A stretch of 7,244 nucleotides of DNA from an uncultured Pseudomonadota bacterium (GCA_903910215.1 CAIVYV010000122.1:1-7244); one strand, 5' to 3'. Positions 1 through 5,708 are shown, numbered from the stretch's first letter. Notes: generated by a model from the sequence alone, not told the origin. A program made the numbers and translations.

Positions 1-785
1 ACGGTGAGATCGTCGGCGAGATCTCCCTCGTGTCGCACAGGCCGTATAGCGCTGACTGTGAGGCCAAAACGAACGTTGAGTTAATGCTTCTGACGCCAGA
101 GGATTTCGAGAGTGTCCGAAAGCAGGTGCCGGAGCTCGAGCAGCAGCTGCGTACGCTTGCCGCGTCTCGATTAGAAGAGAACAAGCATGCGACCGAGCTC
201 AACACGCTAGAGAAGCAAAGATGGGCGGCGCTGGCTATCGAGGCGATCCACCACGGTGGTCAGATGCCTACGCGTGAGGACATGGGGGCTCGCCACTCCG
301 GACATAAAAACGCCGCCTTTGCGATCTGGCTCGGCATCCTTCTCGACGGAATACCAGAGAGTTTTATCATCGGTAGCACCATGATCGCGGCCGTCTCTGC
401 GATTACCCTGTCCGGTGGTGAGCCTACATTCTGGTCGGTTCTGCCTTACACCCTGATCGCCGGACTGTTTCTCTCGAACCTTCCAGAAGCGCTCTCGAGC
501 TCACAGCAAATGAAGCTTCAGGGTATGTCGGCCACGAAGATCTTGCTGCTATGGGGATCTCTCGTCGTGATGACCGGTTTCGGTGCCGCGGTAGGTGCCT
601 CGATCAGTGAACACATCGATCACGGTACGCTGATCTTTGTGGAGGGCATTGCGGCAGGGGCCATGCTAACGATGATATGTGCCGCCATGCTTCCCGAAGC
701 TGCGCATCTGGCAAATCCTAATCTCGTTGGCCTATCGACTCTGACGGGATTCTTATGCTCGATTCTGTTCAAGCTCCTTGAGTGA
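1..785 (+). CDS. ZIP-like membrane protein with N-terminal cyclic-nucleotide-binding-like domain (5' partial)
   Basis: The frame is open from base 3 to TGA at 783-785, so the true start lies upstream; the GTG at 30 is an internal valine. Residue numbers below count that valine as 1. The first ~45 codons match the end of a cNMP-binding fold (GEIVGEISL, then HRPYSADCEA). The usual PRSA phosphate-binding motif reads PYSA, so nucleotide binding is doubtful. A charged helical linker (about 32-75) precedes a hydrophobic domain of about five membrane segments (95-250). Its repeated motifs resemble ZIP/GufA metal transporters: LLDGIPES at about 104-111 in the TM4 position, SNLPEALSS at 149-157 in the TM5 position, and AAGAMLTMICAAMLPEA near the C-terminus. 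The canonical TM4 ligand pair His-Asn appears as Asp-Gly, so metal choice may differ or transport may be lost. I infer a membrane metal transporter or a sensor derived from one. The family assignment is fairly sure; substrate and ligand are unknown. Confidence 0.75.
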   Translation, partial: GEIVGEISLVSHRPYSADCEAKTNVELMLLTPEDFESVRKQVPELEQQLRTLAASRLEENKHATELNTLEKQRWAALAIEAIHHGGQMPTREDMGARHSGHKNAAFAIWLGILLDGIPESFIIGSTMIAAVSAITLSGGEPTFWSVLPYTLIAGLFLSNLPEALSSSQQMKLQGMSATKILLLWGSLVVMTGFGAAVGASISEHIDHGTLIFVEGIAAGAMLTMICAAMLPEAAHLANPNLVGLSTLTGFLCSILFKLLE

Positions 786-1251
786 CAGAGCGACTCCCTA
801 TCGCTGCTGTAAAAACCGAATTCTCGATCTCCGGTGTCTTTCGGTGATTTGCGACTAAATTCTTTGTTCGCAAGTTGTATTGTGCAAGAAGTTGGCCGTC
901 AAGAAAGATATTCGCTTGTGCCGTTGCTCTCGCATAGCCTCGTCAACGGCATTGCTAAGTGATTAATGGCCATTAGGAACCGCGAAGTCTAGTGTTGGCG
1001 TGCTCATTTGGTTCTCTGTTTGAATCCAAGCGAGCCCAGTCTTTACGGAAAGTCTGCCCAAGCCGCAACCCTCACTGTGGCGCCCCAGATCATTACGTGA
1101 TTAGTTTTCTGGGGAACGTCGCCAGTCTTCCAATCCTAGGTGTGAAGCAGTCGTTCTGGGGTACGGACAGTGGGCATCATTCGGTCGAGGACTACTTGGA
1201 TACAAAAACAGTCTGCGCCGTGATTTAGTTGCTGGTTAACCGAATCTGTTT
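786..1251. other. Intergenic region without a convincing gene
   Basis: This stretch of about 466 bases lies between the convergent ends of the ZIP-like gene and the MFS gene. The only long frame, from a GTG at 992 to 1228, has no Shine-Dalgarno sequence, a composition unlike a folded protein and no family resemblance I can name, so I do not call it. Small structural elements are visible. TAATGGCCATTA at 964-975 is a perfect palindrome. CCCCAGA (1083-1089) can pair with TCTGGGG (1108-1114), with an inner ATCA/TGAT step. The string TTCTGGGG recurs at 1154. It could be a decayed gene or an uncharacterised RNA, but nothing decides between these. Confidence 0.6.
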
Positions 1252-1253
1252 TT
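1204..1253 (-). terminator. Possible weak terminator at the end of the MFS gene
   Basis: AAAAACAG at 1204-1211 and CTGTTTTT at 1246-1253 form an 8-bp inverted repeat. It overlaps the TAA stop of the MFS gene on the minus strand and ends in a run of five T on that strand. The loop is long (34 bases) and the stem is AU-rich, which is unlike a classic intrinsic terminator, so this is only a candidate. Confidence 0.2.
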
Positions 1254-2919
1254 AGTCGGGCAGACGGCTTCGATGAGTGTCAGGAAGAAACAGTGACCCA
1301 ATGAGCGCGGTCGCAAGAGCAATTATGATCGGATACCAAAGACCTGCGTAGATATCCCCTGTCGCCGCGACAATCGCGAATGAAGTTACGGGTAGAAAGC
1401 CGCCGAACCAGCCGTTACCAAGATGGTAGGGCAGCGACATCGAGGTGTAGCGGATGCGGGTTGGAAACAATTCAACTAGCCATGCGGCGATTGGCCCGTA
1501 AACCATGGTAACGAGCAGGACTAGCCATGCACACAGCAGAACAACCATCGGGTAGTTAACCTGCGACATGTCAGCGCGTGCTGGGTAGCCTGCGGTATCA
1601 AGTGCGCTGCGCAGTTCGGCGTTGAATGCGCCAGCCGATTCCTTGAACTTCGCTTCGGGTAGATCGTTACCGGCAAAGCTTACGACGATCTTTTGGTTTT
1701 CGCCGTTGCCGATCAGCACTTGTGCACGGGTGCCAGCGGAGGCGGCTTCATTGCTATAGGGCACGCCCGCTCGAGCGAGTGCTGTCTTGGCGATGTCGCA
1801 TGAGGTGCGGAAGGTGCTCCTACCTACGGGGTCGAACTGCAGACTGCAGTCGGACGGATCTGCAAGTACGCGTACTGGAGCTTCGGTGACCGCGCGCTCG
1901 AGCGCGGGGTTTGCGAAATGTGTGATGGCTTTAAAGGTCGGGAAGTAGGTCAACGCAGCGAGCACGCATCCACCGAGTACCAGCGTCTTGCGACCAATGC
2001 GATCCGACCATGCGCCGAAGACAATGAAAAACGGCGTCCCGATCAATAGCGCGGCGGCGATGATGAGATTGGCGGCCGCTGAATCAACTTGTAGTGTCTT
2101 TTCCAAGAAGAATAGCGCGTAGAACTGTCCGCCGTACCAGACGACGGCCTGGCCCGCCGTTGCGCCAAATAATGCGAGAACTACAAGCCGCAGATTCGCA
2201 CGATCGGCAAAAGCCTCTTTCAGAGGTTGTTTGGCAAGCTTGCCCTCGGCGCGGATCTGCGCAAAGGCCGGTGATTCTTCGAGCTGCATACGGATATAAA
2301 CCGAGATTCCGAGCAGCACGATTGACAGTAGGAACGGCACGCGCCAGCCCCATTCCTCAAATTGCGGGCCGAATAGTAACCGACAGCTGAGGATTACCAG
2401 CAGCGAGAGAAAGAGGCCCAGCGTTGCAGTCGTTTGAATCCAGCTCGTATACAGACCGCGTCGCCCCTCGGGCGCATGTTCGGCGACATAGGTCGCAGCC
2501 CCGCCGTATTCACCGCCGAGCGCAAGCCCCTGCAGTAATCGCAAGATGATCAGCAGGATGGGTGCTGCGACCCCGATGGTTTCGTAGGAGGGCAACAGGC
2601 CTACACCCGCGGTAGCGACACCCATTAGAACGATGGTGACGAGGAAGGTGTGCTTGCGGCCGACAAGATCGCCTAAACGCCCGAACACCAGTGCGCCGAA
2701 GGGACGTACGAAAAAGCCGGCTGCAAACGCTAGCAGTGCGAAGATGAACCCAGTTGTTTCGTTGACACCCGAAAAGAATTGGCGCGAGATGATCGCCGAC
2801 AACGCCCCGTAGAGGTAGAAGTCGTACCACTCGAAAACGGTTCCCAGCGATGAGGCGAAAATGACCCGCCGGTGAGCGGGGTCGACGCCGGTGTGTTTCG
2901 ACGCGTCCATGACAGTCAT
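1252..2919 (-). CDS. MFS transporter, metabolite:H+ symporter (MHS) type, with periplasmic insert
   Basis: This 555-residue inner-membrane proton symporter probably imports a small carboxylate or a similar metabolite. The N-terminus has the MHS signature GTVFEWYDFYLYG (26-38). The MFS loop motif FGRLGDLVGRK lies at 79-89 and its pseudo-repeat WSDRIGRK at 304-311. RLLQGLALGGEYGGA in TM4 and ELFPTRIRYTSMSLPYHLGNG near TM11 are typical of the ProP/KgtP/ShiA group. Those relatives are about 430-450 residues; the excess is a hydrophilic block at about 335-456 between predicted TM9 and TM10, on the periplasmic side. It holds two cysteines (C358, C374) that could form a disulfide. The start ATG at 2919 has no clear Shine-Dalgarno sequence; ATG at 2910 is an alternative. 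The gene is transcribed alone and converges on the ZIP-like gene. The substrate cannot be told from sequence. I believe similar ~550-residue MHS proteins occur in other proteobacteria. Confidence 0.9.
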   Translation of the reverse strand: MTVMDASKHTGVDPAHRRVIFASSLGTVFEWYDFYLYGALSAIISRQFFSGVNETTGFIFALLAFAAGFFVRPFGALVFGRLGDLVGRKHTFLVTIVLMGVATAGVGLLPSYETIGVAAPILLIILRLLQGLALGGEYGGAATYVAEHAPEGRRGLYTSWIQTTATLGLFLSLLVILSCRLLFGPQFEEWGWRVPFLLSIVLLGISVYIRMQLEESPAFAQIRAEGKLAKQPLKEAFADRANLRLVVLALFGATAGQAVVWYGGQFYALFFLEKTLQVDSAAANLIIAAALLIGTPFFIVFGAWSDRIGRKTLVLGGCVLAALTYFPTFKAITHFANPALERAVTEAPVRVLADPSDCSLQFDPVGRSTFRTSCDIAKTALARAGVPYSNEAASAGTRAQVLIGNGENQKIVVSFAGNDLPEAKFKESAGAFNAELRSALDTAGYPARADMSQVNYPMVVLLCAWLVLLVTMVYGPIAAWLVELFPTRIRYTSMSLPYHLGNGWFGGFLPVTSFAIVAATGDIYAGLWYPIIIALATALIGSLFLPDTHRSRLPD

Positions 2920-3074
2920 CGCACAAGTCTACGTTATTCGAAGGCACTCGCGAGATAACCCTTTTGAGGGAGGTATCAAATACAAGCCTGCCTATCCTTA
3001 TTCAATGAGCAGTGTTTTCTAAGATCGACGTGCGGCGGTTTTTTCTAGTCAAGAATTCCTCTGTCAGAAGCGTG

Positions 3075-3090
3075 ATGTTTACTTAAACAT
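3075..3090. promoter_or_regulatory. Candidate operator palindrome ATGTTTA-CT-TAAACAT
   Basis: A perfect 7-bp inverted repeat with a two-base spacer lies about 155 bases upstream of the MFS start codon. Its length and symmetry suit a dimeric helix-turn-helix repressor of the TetR or LysR kind. No regulator gene is encoded in the window, so the binding protein is unknown. Confidence 0.35.
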
Positions 3091-3127
3091 TCGCTTATAC
3101 AGAATTGAGTTAATCACTCGCGGCTCG

Positions 3128-3141
3128 TTCATGATCATGAA
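3128..3141. promoter_or_regulatory. Candidate operator palindrome TTCATGATCATGAA
   Basis: A perfect 14-bp palindrome with no spacer lies 17 bases past the alkB stop codon, inside the 8-bp inverted repeat formed by 3089-3096 and 3148-3155. It may be a regulator site for the MFS gene or part of a transcript-end structure. No T-run follows on the minus strand, so an intrinsic terminator is unlikely. Confidence 0.3.
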
Positions 3142-3158
3142 TGTAGCAAGCGAATATC

Positions 3159-4259
3159 CTAACCGGCCTTCGGAACTCGCGGATTCATGACTCGAAACCA
3201 TAGTGGCGGAATCAACGCAACCAAGACCATCGTTGCATAGCCTGCAGGAAGTTGCGGACTGTCCGCGTGGTGTCGAAGCGTCTGATACCGCCTGAAGCTA
3301 TGTGCATGGTGATCGCTGTGTCGCTGTAACTGAAAGAGCAGAGCATTGGTCAGCGCAAAGTTAGCGTTCCAGGAGTGTAGATGATTGACACGCTCATAGC
3401 GCAGCGAGCCGTCGGTCAAGCGATGTGTGCGGCGAATCAATCCGTAGTGCTCGATGTAGTTGACGATTTCTAGCAGCGCAACGGCGATTAGTGACTGTGC
3501 CAGAAAATAGAGGCCGCCGATCCAGGGCGTATGCAGAGGCGACCCCACGACGACCAAGCAGCAAAGGGCGCAGAACACGAGCGACACTGCAGCCCAGCCC
3601 ACACTTTCGCTGGTATACCACCGCCAGGGTATTCCGCGTCGGAGACAGACAGCCCGCTCAAGTTCGAGTGCTCGAGAGGGGTTTTCTGTGATCGATCGCA
3701 GTATGAATCCGAATACCGTTTGGCCCATCGAAGCGGTCGTGAGGTCTTTCGGCGTTGCGACATCAATGTGATGTCCGGCGATATGCTCGACCTTGAAAGT
3801 GCCGTACGAGACCATCGCCAGCAGTGTGCCGCCGACGGATCGTTCGACAGCATTGGACTTGTGGATCATTTCGTGTGCTGGATTGATTGCAACGATGCCG
3901 CCAACGAGTCCGATTGAGACGATCCACGCGGCCATGACGAGCGGCGACATTGGCACGTTGGCGATAACCCAGGCGCCGAATAACAGCGTGCAGAGGTAGG
4001 CGGGAAAGCACAGCATGGTCAAGAGCCGGTAATAGCGCTGCTCGGAGAGCGCCGCGGATTCGACCTCCGAGGGATTAGATAGATCATGCCCGATGATCCA
4101 GTCGAGAAGCGGAACGATGACAAACAGCACGAAGGGCGTTAGGCAGGATGCGAGCGCCCATTGGTCTGTGGCTTGGCCTACCGAAAAACCGAATAACGGC
4201 AGCAGGGCGACCAGTAGCGGTGCGAGGTAAGTGAGCTTTTTGATCGTCACGTAAGGCAA
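3159..4259 (-). CDS. alkB: Alkane 1-monooxygenase (AlkB-type membrane di-iron hydroxylase)
   Basis: An integral inner-membrane non-heme di-iron enzyme that hydroxylates the terminal carbon of n-alkanes, using O2 and electrons from rubredoxin. All signature blocks are present: HEMIHK (129-134), EHIAGHHIDVATPKD (158-172), NYIEHYGL (267-274), HSWN (295-298) and LQRHSDHHAH (311-320). These give the nine conserved histidines 129, 133, 159, 163, 164, 271, 314, 317 and 318. At 366 residues it is shorter than the ~400 of Pseudomonas GPo1 AlkB, chiefly at the variable tail. By alignment from memory, L45 sits where GPo1 has W55, a residue that limits chain length. The start is TTG at 4259, just after an in-frame TAA, with no good Shine-Dalgarno sequence; GTG at 4250 is an alternative. 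Translation may depend on coupling to the small gene ending 37 bases upstream. No rubredoxin gene is in the window. The family is sure; the substrate could also be another long-chain lipid. Confidence 0.92.
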   Translation of the reverse strand: MPYVTIKKLTYLAPLLVALLPLFGFSVGQATDQWALASCLTPFVLFVIVPLLDWIIGHDLSNPSEVESAALSEQRYYRLLTMLCFPAYLCTLLFGAWVIANVPMSPLVMAAWIVSIGLVGGIVAINPAHEMIHKSNAVERSVGGTLLAMVSYGTFKVEHIAGHHIDVATPKDLTTASMGQTVFGFILRSITENPSRALELERAVCLRRGIPWRWYTSESVGWAAVSLVFCALCCLVVVGSPLHTPWIGGLYFLAQSLIAVALLEIVNYIEHYGLIRRTHRLTDGSLRYERVNHLHSWNANFALTNALLFQLQRHSDHHAHSFRRYQTLRHHADSPQLPAGYATMVLVALIPPLWFRVMNPRVPKAG

Positions 4260-4296
4260 CTTGGCTTATCGATGGAGCGAGTCAGCTCATGCGATG

Positions 4297-4398
4297 TCAG
4301 TCGCCCAACATTGCGATGATTTTATAGCCTGAAAAGATCAACACGGCACCGATCCCCGCGAGTGCGAAAATCAGCATTTCTTTGGTGGACTCCTTCAC
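4297..4398 (-). CDS. Small single-helix membrane protein between BLUF and alkB genes (hypothetical)
   Basis: A short frame ends at TGA 4297-4299. From GTG at 4398 it gives 33 residues: a charged N-terminal stretch (VKESTKE) and one hydrophobic helix from MLIFALAGIG to about SGYKIIAMLGD. From ATG at 4377 it gives 26 residues. The string AAGGAG at 4390-4395 is a strong ribosome-binding match but lies 12 bases before the ATG, which is long. The GTG has no such site, but it starts 8 bases after the stop of the frame-corrected BLUF gene and could be translationally coupled. I do not recognise the family. The G-rich helix and the tight spacing on both sides suggest a real small protein, perhaps an accessory to AlkB or a membrane partner of the BLUF protein. 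That role is inference. Confidence 0.5.
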   Translation of the reverse strand: MKESTKEMLIFALAGIGAVLIFSGYKIIAMLGD

Positions 4399-4406
4399 GC
4401 TGGAAT

Positions 4407-4609
4407 TCAGCGAAGGCCGTGCAGCGCTGTGCGGCAAATATCAAGATGTGTGTCGTTGAGATTACCCTCGCTGGCTGCGTCGATCATAGTCTCAAGGATC
4501 AGTGCAGTCATCGCGTTGTCGTTGCGCATTCGCATAATTTCTCGACGCAGCTCGCCGATCAGCTTGTCGCGCGCATCGAGCTCGCGAATGAGTGGATCCC
4601 AGTGGGGGG
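4407..4609 (-). pseudogene. Displaced C-terminal reading frame of the BLUF gene (frameshift)
   Basis: Downstream of the C7 run, the protein-like frame is not the one that continues the BLUF start. This second frame encodes a helical segment, from HWDPLIRELDARDKLIGELR through LILETMIDAA to HLDICRTALHGLR, and stops at TGA 4407-4409. It looks like a coiled-coil or helical cap of the kind that follows BLUF domains. The frame that actually continues the BLUF start becomes rich in Arg, Ala and Asp and stops at 4492. Deleting one C gives a continuous protein of 202 residues. The stop at 4407 leaves only 8-29 bases to the next gene, as expected in an operon. The break may be a sequencing error, a real mutation or phase variation. 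Confidence 0.65.
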
Positions 4610-5016
4610 GCGCGATGTCGCTCCAGCAACGTTTCGACGACATCGTCGTGGCCGCTGAGGAACTCCGGCGTAAAGTTAAGCAGGCCAAAGTCGTGTAGTC
4701 CCGAAACCCCTTTTAGACTCTCATCGGTAACGCGTTCAAAGCCCATGCTCCAATCGGCAAATTGGCGCCTCGTGACAGGTTCGCGCCGCACGATCTTCAT
4801 GTCGATATGACGCGGATCTGCGGCGATCGCGCCGATGAGCGTGTCGACCACATGGTCGTCACCCTCTAGGACTTGCAGAAACGTGCCATTGCCGTGCAAC
4901 AACATACCCGTTAGCCCTTTGTCCGGGTTATTTCGATGGCACTGAGAAACCAGCGCTAACAATTTATCGGACGTCAGGCCAGGGGCTTCTCGCGAGACAT
5001 AGGTAACACGGATCAT
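4492..5016 (-). CDS. BLUF-domain blue-light photoreceptor (C-terminus frameshifted)
   Basis: A cytoplasmic flavin-binding light sensor (sensor of blue light using FAD). The BLUF domain spans about residues 1-96. Its key residues sit at the same relative spacing as AppA Y21, N45, Q63, W104 and M106: Y6, N30, Q48, W89 and M91, within TYVSRE, CHRNNPDKGLTGMLL, GTFLQVLEGDD and FADWSMGF. Photochemistry is therefore expected to be intact. Residues 97-136 form a linker and the start of the C-terminal helices. After residue 136 the frame is lost at the C7 run, and residues 137-174 look like noise; the true tail is in another frame ending at 4407. GGAG at 5027-5030 lies 10 bases before the ATG at 5016. 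No enzymatic output domain is present, so it probably works by protein-protein contact, as the short BLUF proteins PixD and YcgF-like proteins do. It is the first gene of the unit that ends in alkB. Confidence 0.88.
   Translation of the reverse strand: MIRVTYVSREAPGLTSDKLLALVSQCHRNNPDKGLTGMLLHGNGTFLQVLEGDDHVVDTLIGAIAADPRHIDMKIVRREPVTRRQFADWSMGFERVTDESLKGVSGLHDFGLLNFTPEFLSGHDDVVETLLERHRAPPLGSTHSRARCARQADRRAASRNYANAQRQRDDCTDP
4604..4610 (-). repeat. C7 homopolymer at the BLUF frameshift point
   Basis: Seven G on the plus strand (seven C in the BLUF message) lie exactly where coding sense passes from one frame to another. Runs of this kind are prone to polymerase slippage in cells and to base-calling errors. 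Six C would restore a full-length gene. Confidence 0.8.
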
Positions 5017-5041
5017 TGGACGTTAACTCCAAACGAATGTA

Positions 5042-5058
5042 TCTCATCTTTGATGAGA
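5042..5058. promoter_or_regulatory. Inverted repeat TCTCATC-TTT-GATGAGA upstream of the BLUF gene
   Basis: A perfect 7-bp inverted repeat with a three-base spacer ends 25 bases before the BLUF start codon, so it lies in the promoter or the 5' untranslated region. It could be an operator or an RNA hairpin near the ribosome-binding site. Nothing in the window identifies the binding partner. Confidence 0.4.
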
Positions 5059-5083
5059 GTGCGCGTAAGGAGCCGGCGTGTCT

Positions 5084-5100
5084 AGTACCCGGGCGGTACT
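5084..5100. promoter_or_regulatory. Inverted repeat AGTACC-CGGGC-GGTACT upstream of the BLUF gene
   Basis: Perfect 6-bp arms surround a five-base spacer, about 67 bases before the BLUF start codon. The 17-bp dyad has a size that suits a dimeric regulator bound at or above a -35 region. It is the second dyad in this short intergenic region, which supports regulated expression of the BLUF-alkB unit. Confidence 0.35.
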
Positions 5101-5120
5101 GAATGTCTTGAACCAGTTGC

Positions 5121-5136
5121 GAGGGGTTCCCCCCTC
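5121..5136 (-). terminator. GC hairpin after the secreted-protein gene, possible terminator
   Basis: GAGGGG (5121-5126) and CCCCTC (5131-5136) form a 6-bp stem with a four-base loop, 15 bases past the stop of the gene at 5152. No T-run follows on the minus strand, so an intrinsic terminator is uncertain. If it does not stop transcription, the BLUF unit could also receive read-through. Confidence 0.25.
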
Positions 5137-5151
5137 AGCCCGGGTTTGAAG

Positions 5152-5637
5152 TCAACGCCGCTCGAAAATCAGGCGCTCCCGAGCTGCGACCCGGCCTTCG
5201 GCGCCGAAGTATCGGGCAGTGACCACCATGGTTTGTGCGTCGGAGCTGAACGAGCGACTGAAGCTGGCGACTTTATTGCCGTTCGCTTTAATGGTTGAGC
5301 GAATCGATTCATCGTCTGCGACATCGATGGCGATAGAGTCACCGAGAGTCGAGCCGTGAATGGGGTAATCCCGACCATCGAGTTTCGCGCTGAATTGCAG
5401 CTCTGCGTTGTAGGAGAGCTCATTGCCGTTTAGAGCCAATTGACCCTCACGACCTTTGGGGGCTACACCCGTGGTCACCAGCATAAGCTGAGCTTTAGCG
5501 GTGAGAGGCTGACTTGCCGTCCGCTCGACCAAGGCCGACCGCTCAAGGTTCAGTACCCAACCCGATCCCTCGGCGCTTGCCGTTACGATCGATCCGAGCG
5601 CTACCAGCAAGCATAAAACTACGCTTTGTCCCTTCAT
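5152..5637 (-). CDS. Secreted protein of unknown function, beta-rich (lipocalin-like) family
   Basis: A 161-residue exported protein. The start is ATG at 5637, with GAGG at 5647-5650 nine bases upstream; a GTG at 5646 directly abuts that site and is less likely. The N-terminus is a Sec signal peptide: Lys at position 2, the hydrophobic run VVLCLLVALGSIV, then probable cleavage after TASA. The mature part starts GSGWVLNLERSAL and alternates polar and hydrophobic residues. It has DGRDYPIHGS in the middle and a late block KVASFSRSFSSDAQTMVVTARY, ending in RLIFERR. This resembles a group of small periplasmic proteins with the pattern GTWKLN..KS, DGK.YP.TG, and S.DGKT..VT, probably a small beta-barrel. 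No active site is visible and no function can be assigned. Its own promoter and the hairpin after it suggest a single-gene transcript. Confidence 0.8.
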   Translation of the reverse strand: MKGQSVVLCLLVALGSIVTASAEGSGWVLNLERSALVERTASQPLTAKAQLMLVTTGVAPKGREGQLALNGNELSYNAELQFSAKLDGRDYPIHGSTLGDSIAIDVADDESIRSTIKANGNKVASFSRSFSSDAQTMVVTARYFGAEGRVAARERLIFERR

Positions 5638-5680
5638 TATCGTCACCCTCTATCGTTAGTTTTGTTGGAGGAATGAATCC

Positions 5681-5708
5681 AATCTACCCCGACCGGATTG
5701 CGTGTCAA
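5681..5708 (-). promoter_or_regulatory. Sigma70-like promoter for the secreted-protein gene
   Basis: On the minus strand a perfect -35 box TTGACA (5703-5708) is followed after 16 bases by TAGATT (5681-5686), a 4/6 match to the -10 box. The expected transcript start near 5674 leaves a leader of about 37 bases holding the GAGG ribosome-binding site. Confidence 0.5.

Larger units (their letters stand above)
2920..3158. other. AT-richer intergenic region upstream of the MFS gene, rich in dyads
   Basis: The 239 bases between the alkB stop and the MFS start show no coding frame worth calling. They hold two perfect palindromes (listed separately). An 8-bp inverted repeat, ATTCGCTT (3089-3096) with AAGCGAAT (3148-3155), encloses one of them. 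On the minus strand TTGAAT (3000-3005) followed after 17 bases by TATTTG is a poor sigma70 match, so I do not name a promoter. The region probably contains the MFS promoter and possibly the alkB transcript end. Confidence 0.5.

Noticed and set aside
992..1228. A 78-codon plus-strand frame starting with GTG
   Set aside because: It has no ribosome-binding site, no domain or membrane pattern and an implausible composition. It is better explained as a chance open frame in a gap.
907..3158. GATATTCGCTTG occurs at 907-918 and, inverted, at 3147-3158, on either side of the MFS gene, like ends of a mobile unit
   Set aside because: A few 12-base matches are expected by chance in a window of this size when both strands are counted. 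There is no target duplication and no recombinase gene.
4362..4698. Plus-strand frames opposite the BLUF tail
   Set aside because: They are antisense shadows of the minus-strand BLUF gene. The minus-strand frames carry the recognisable protein sequence.
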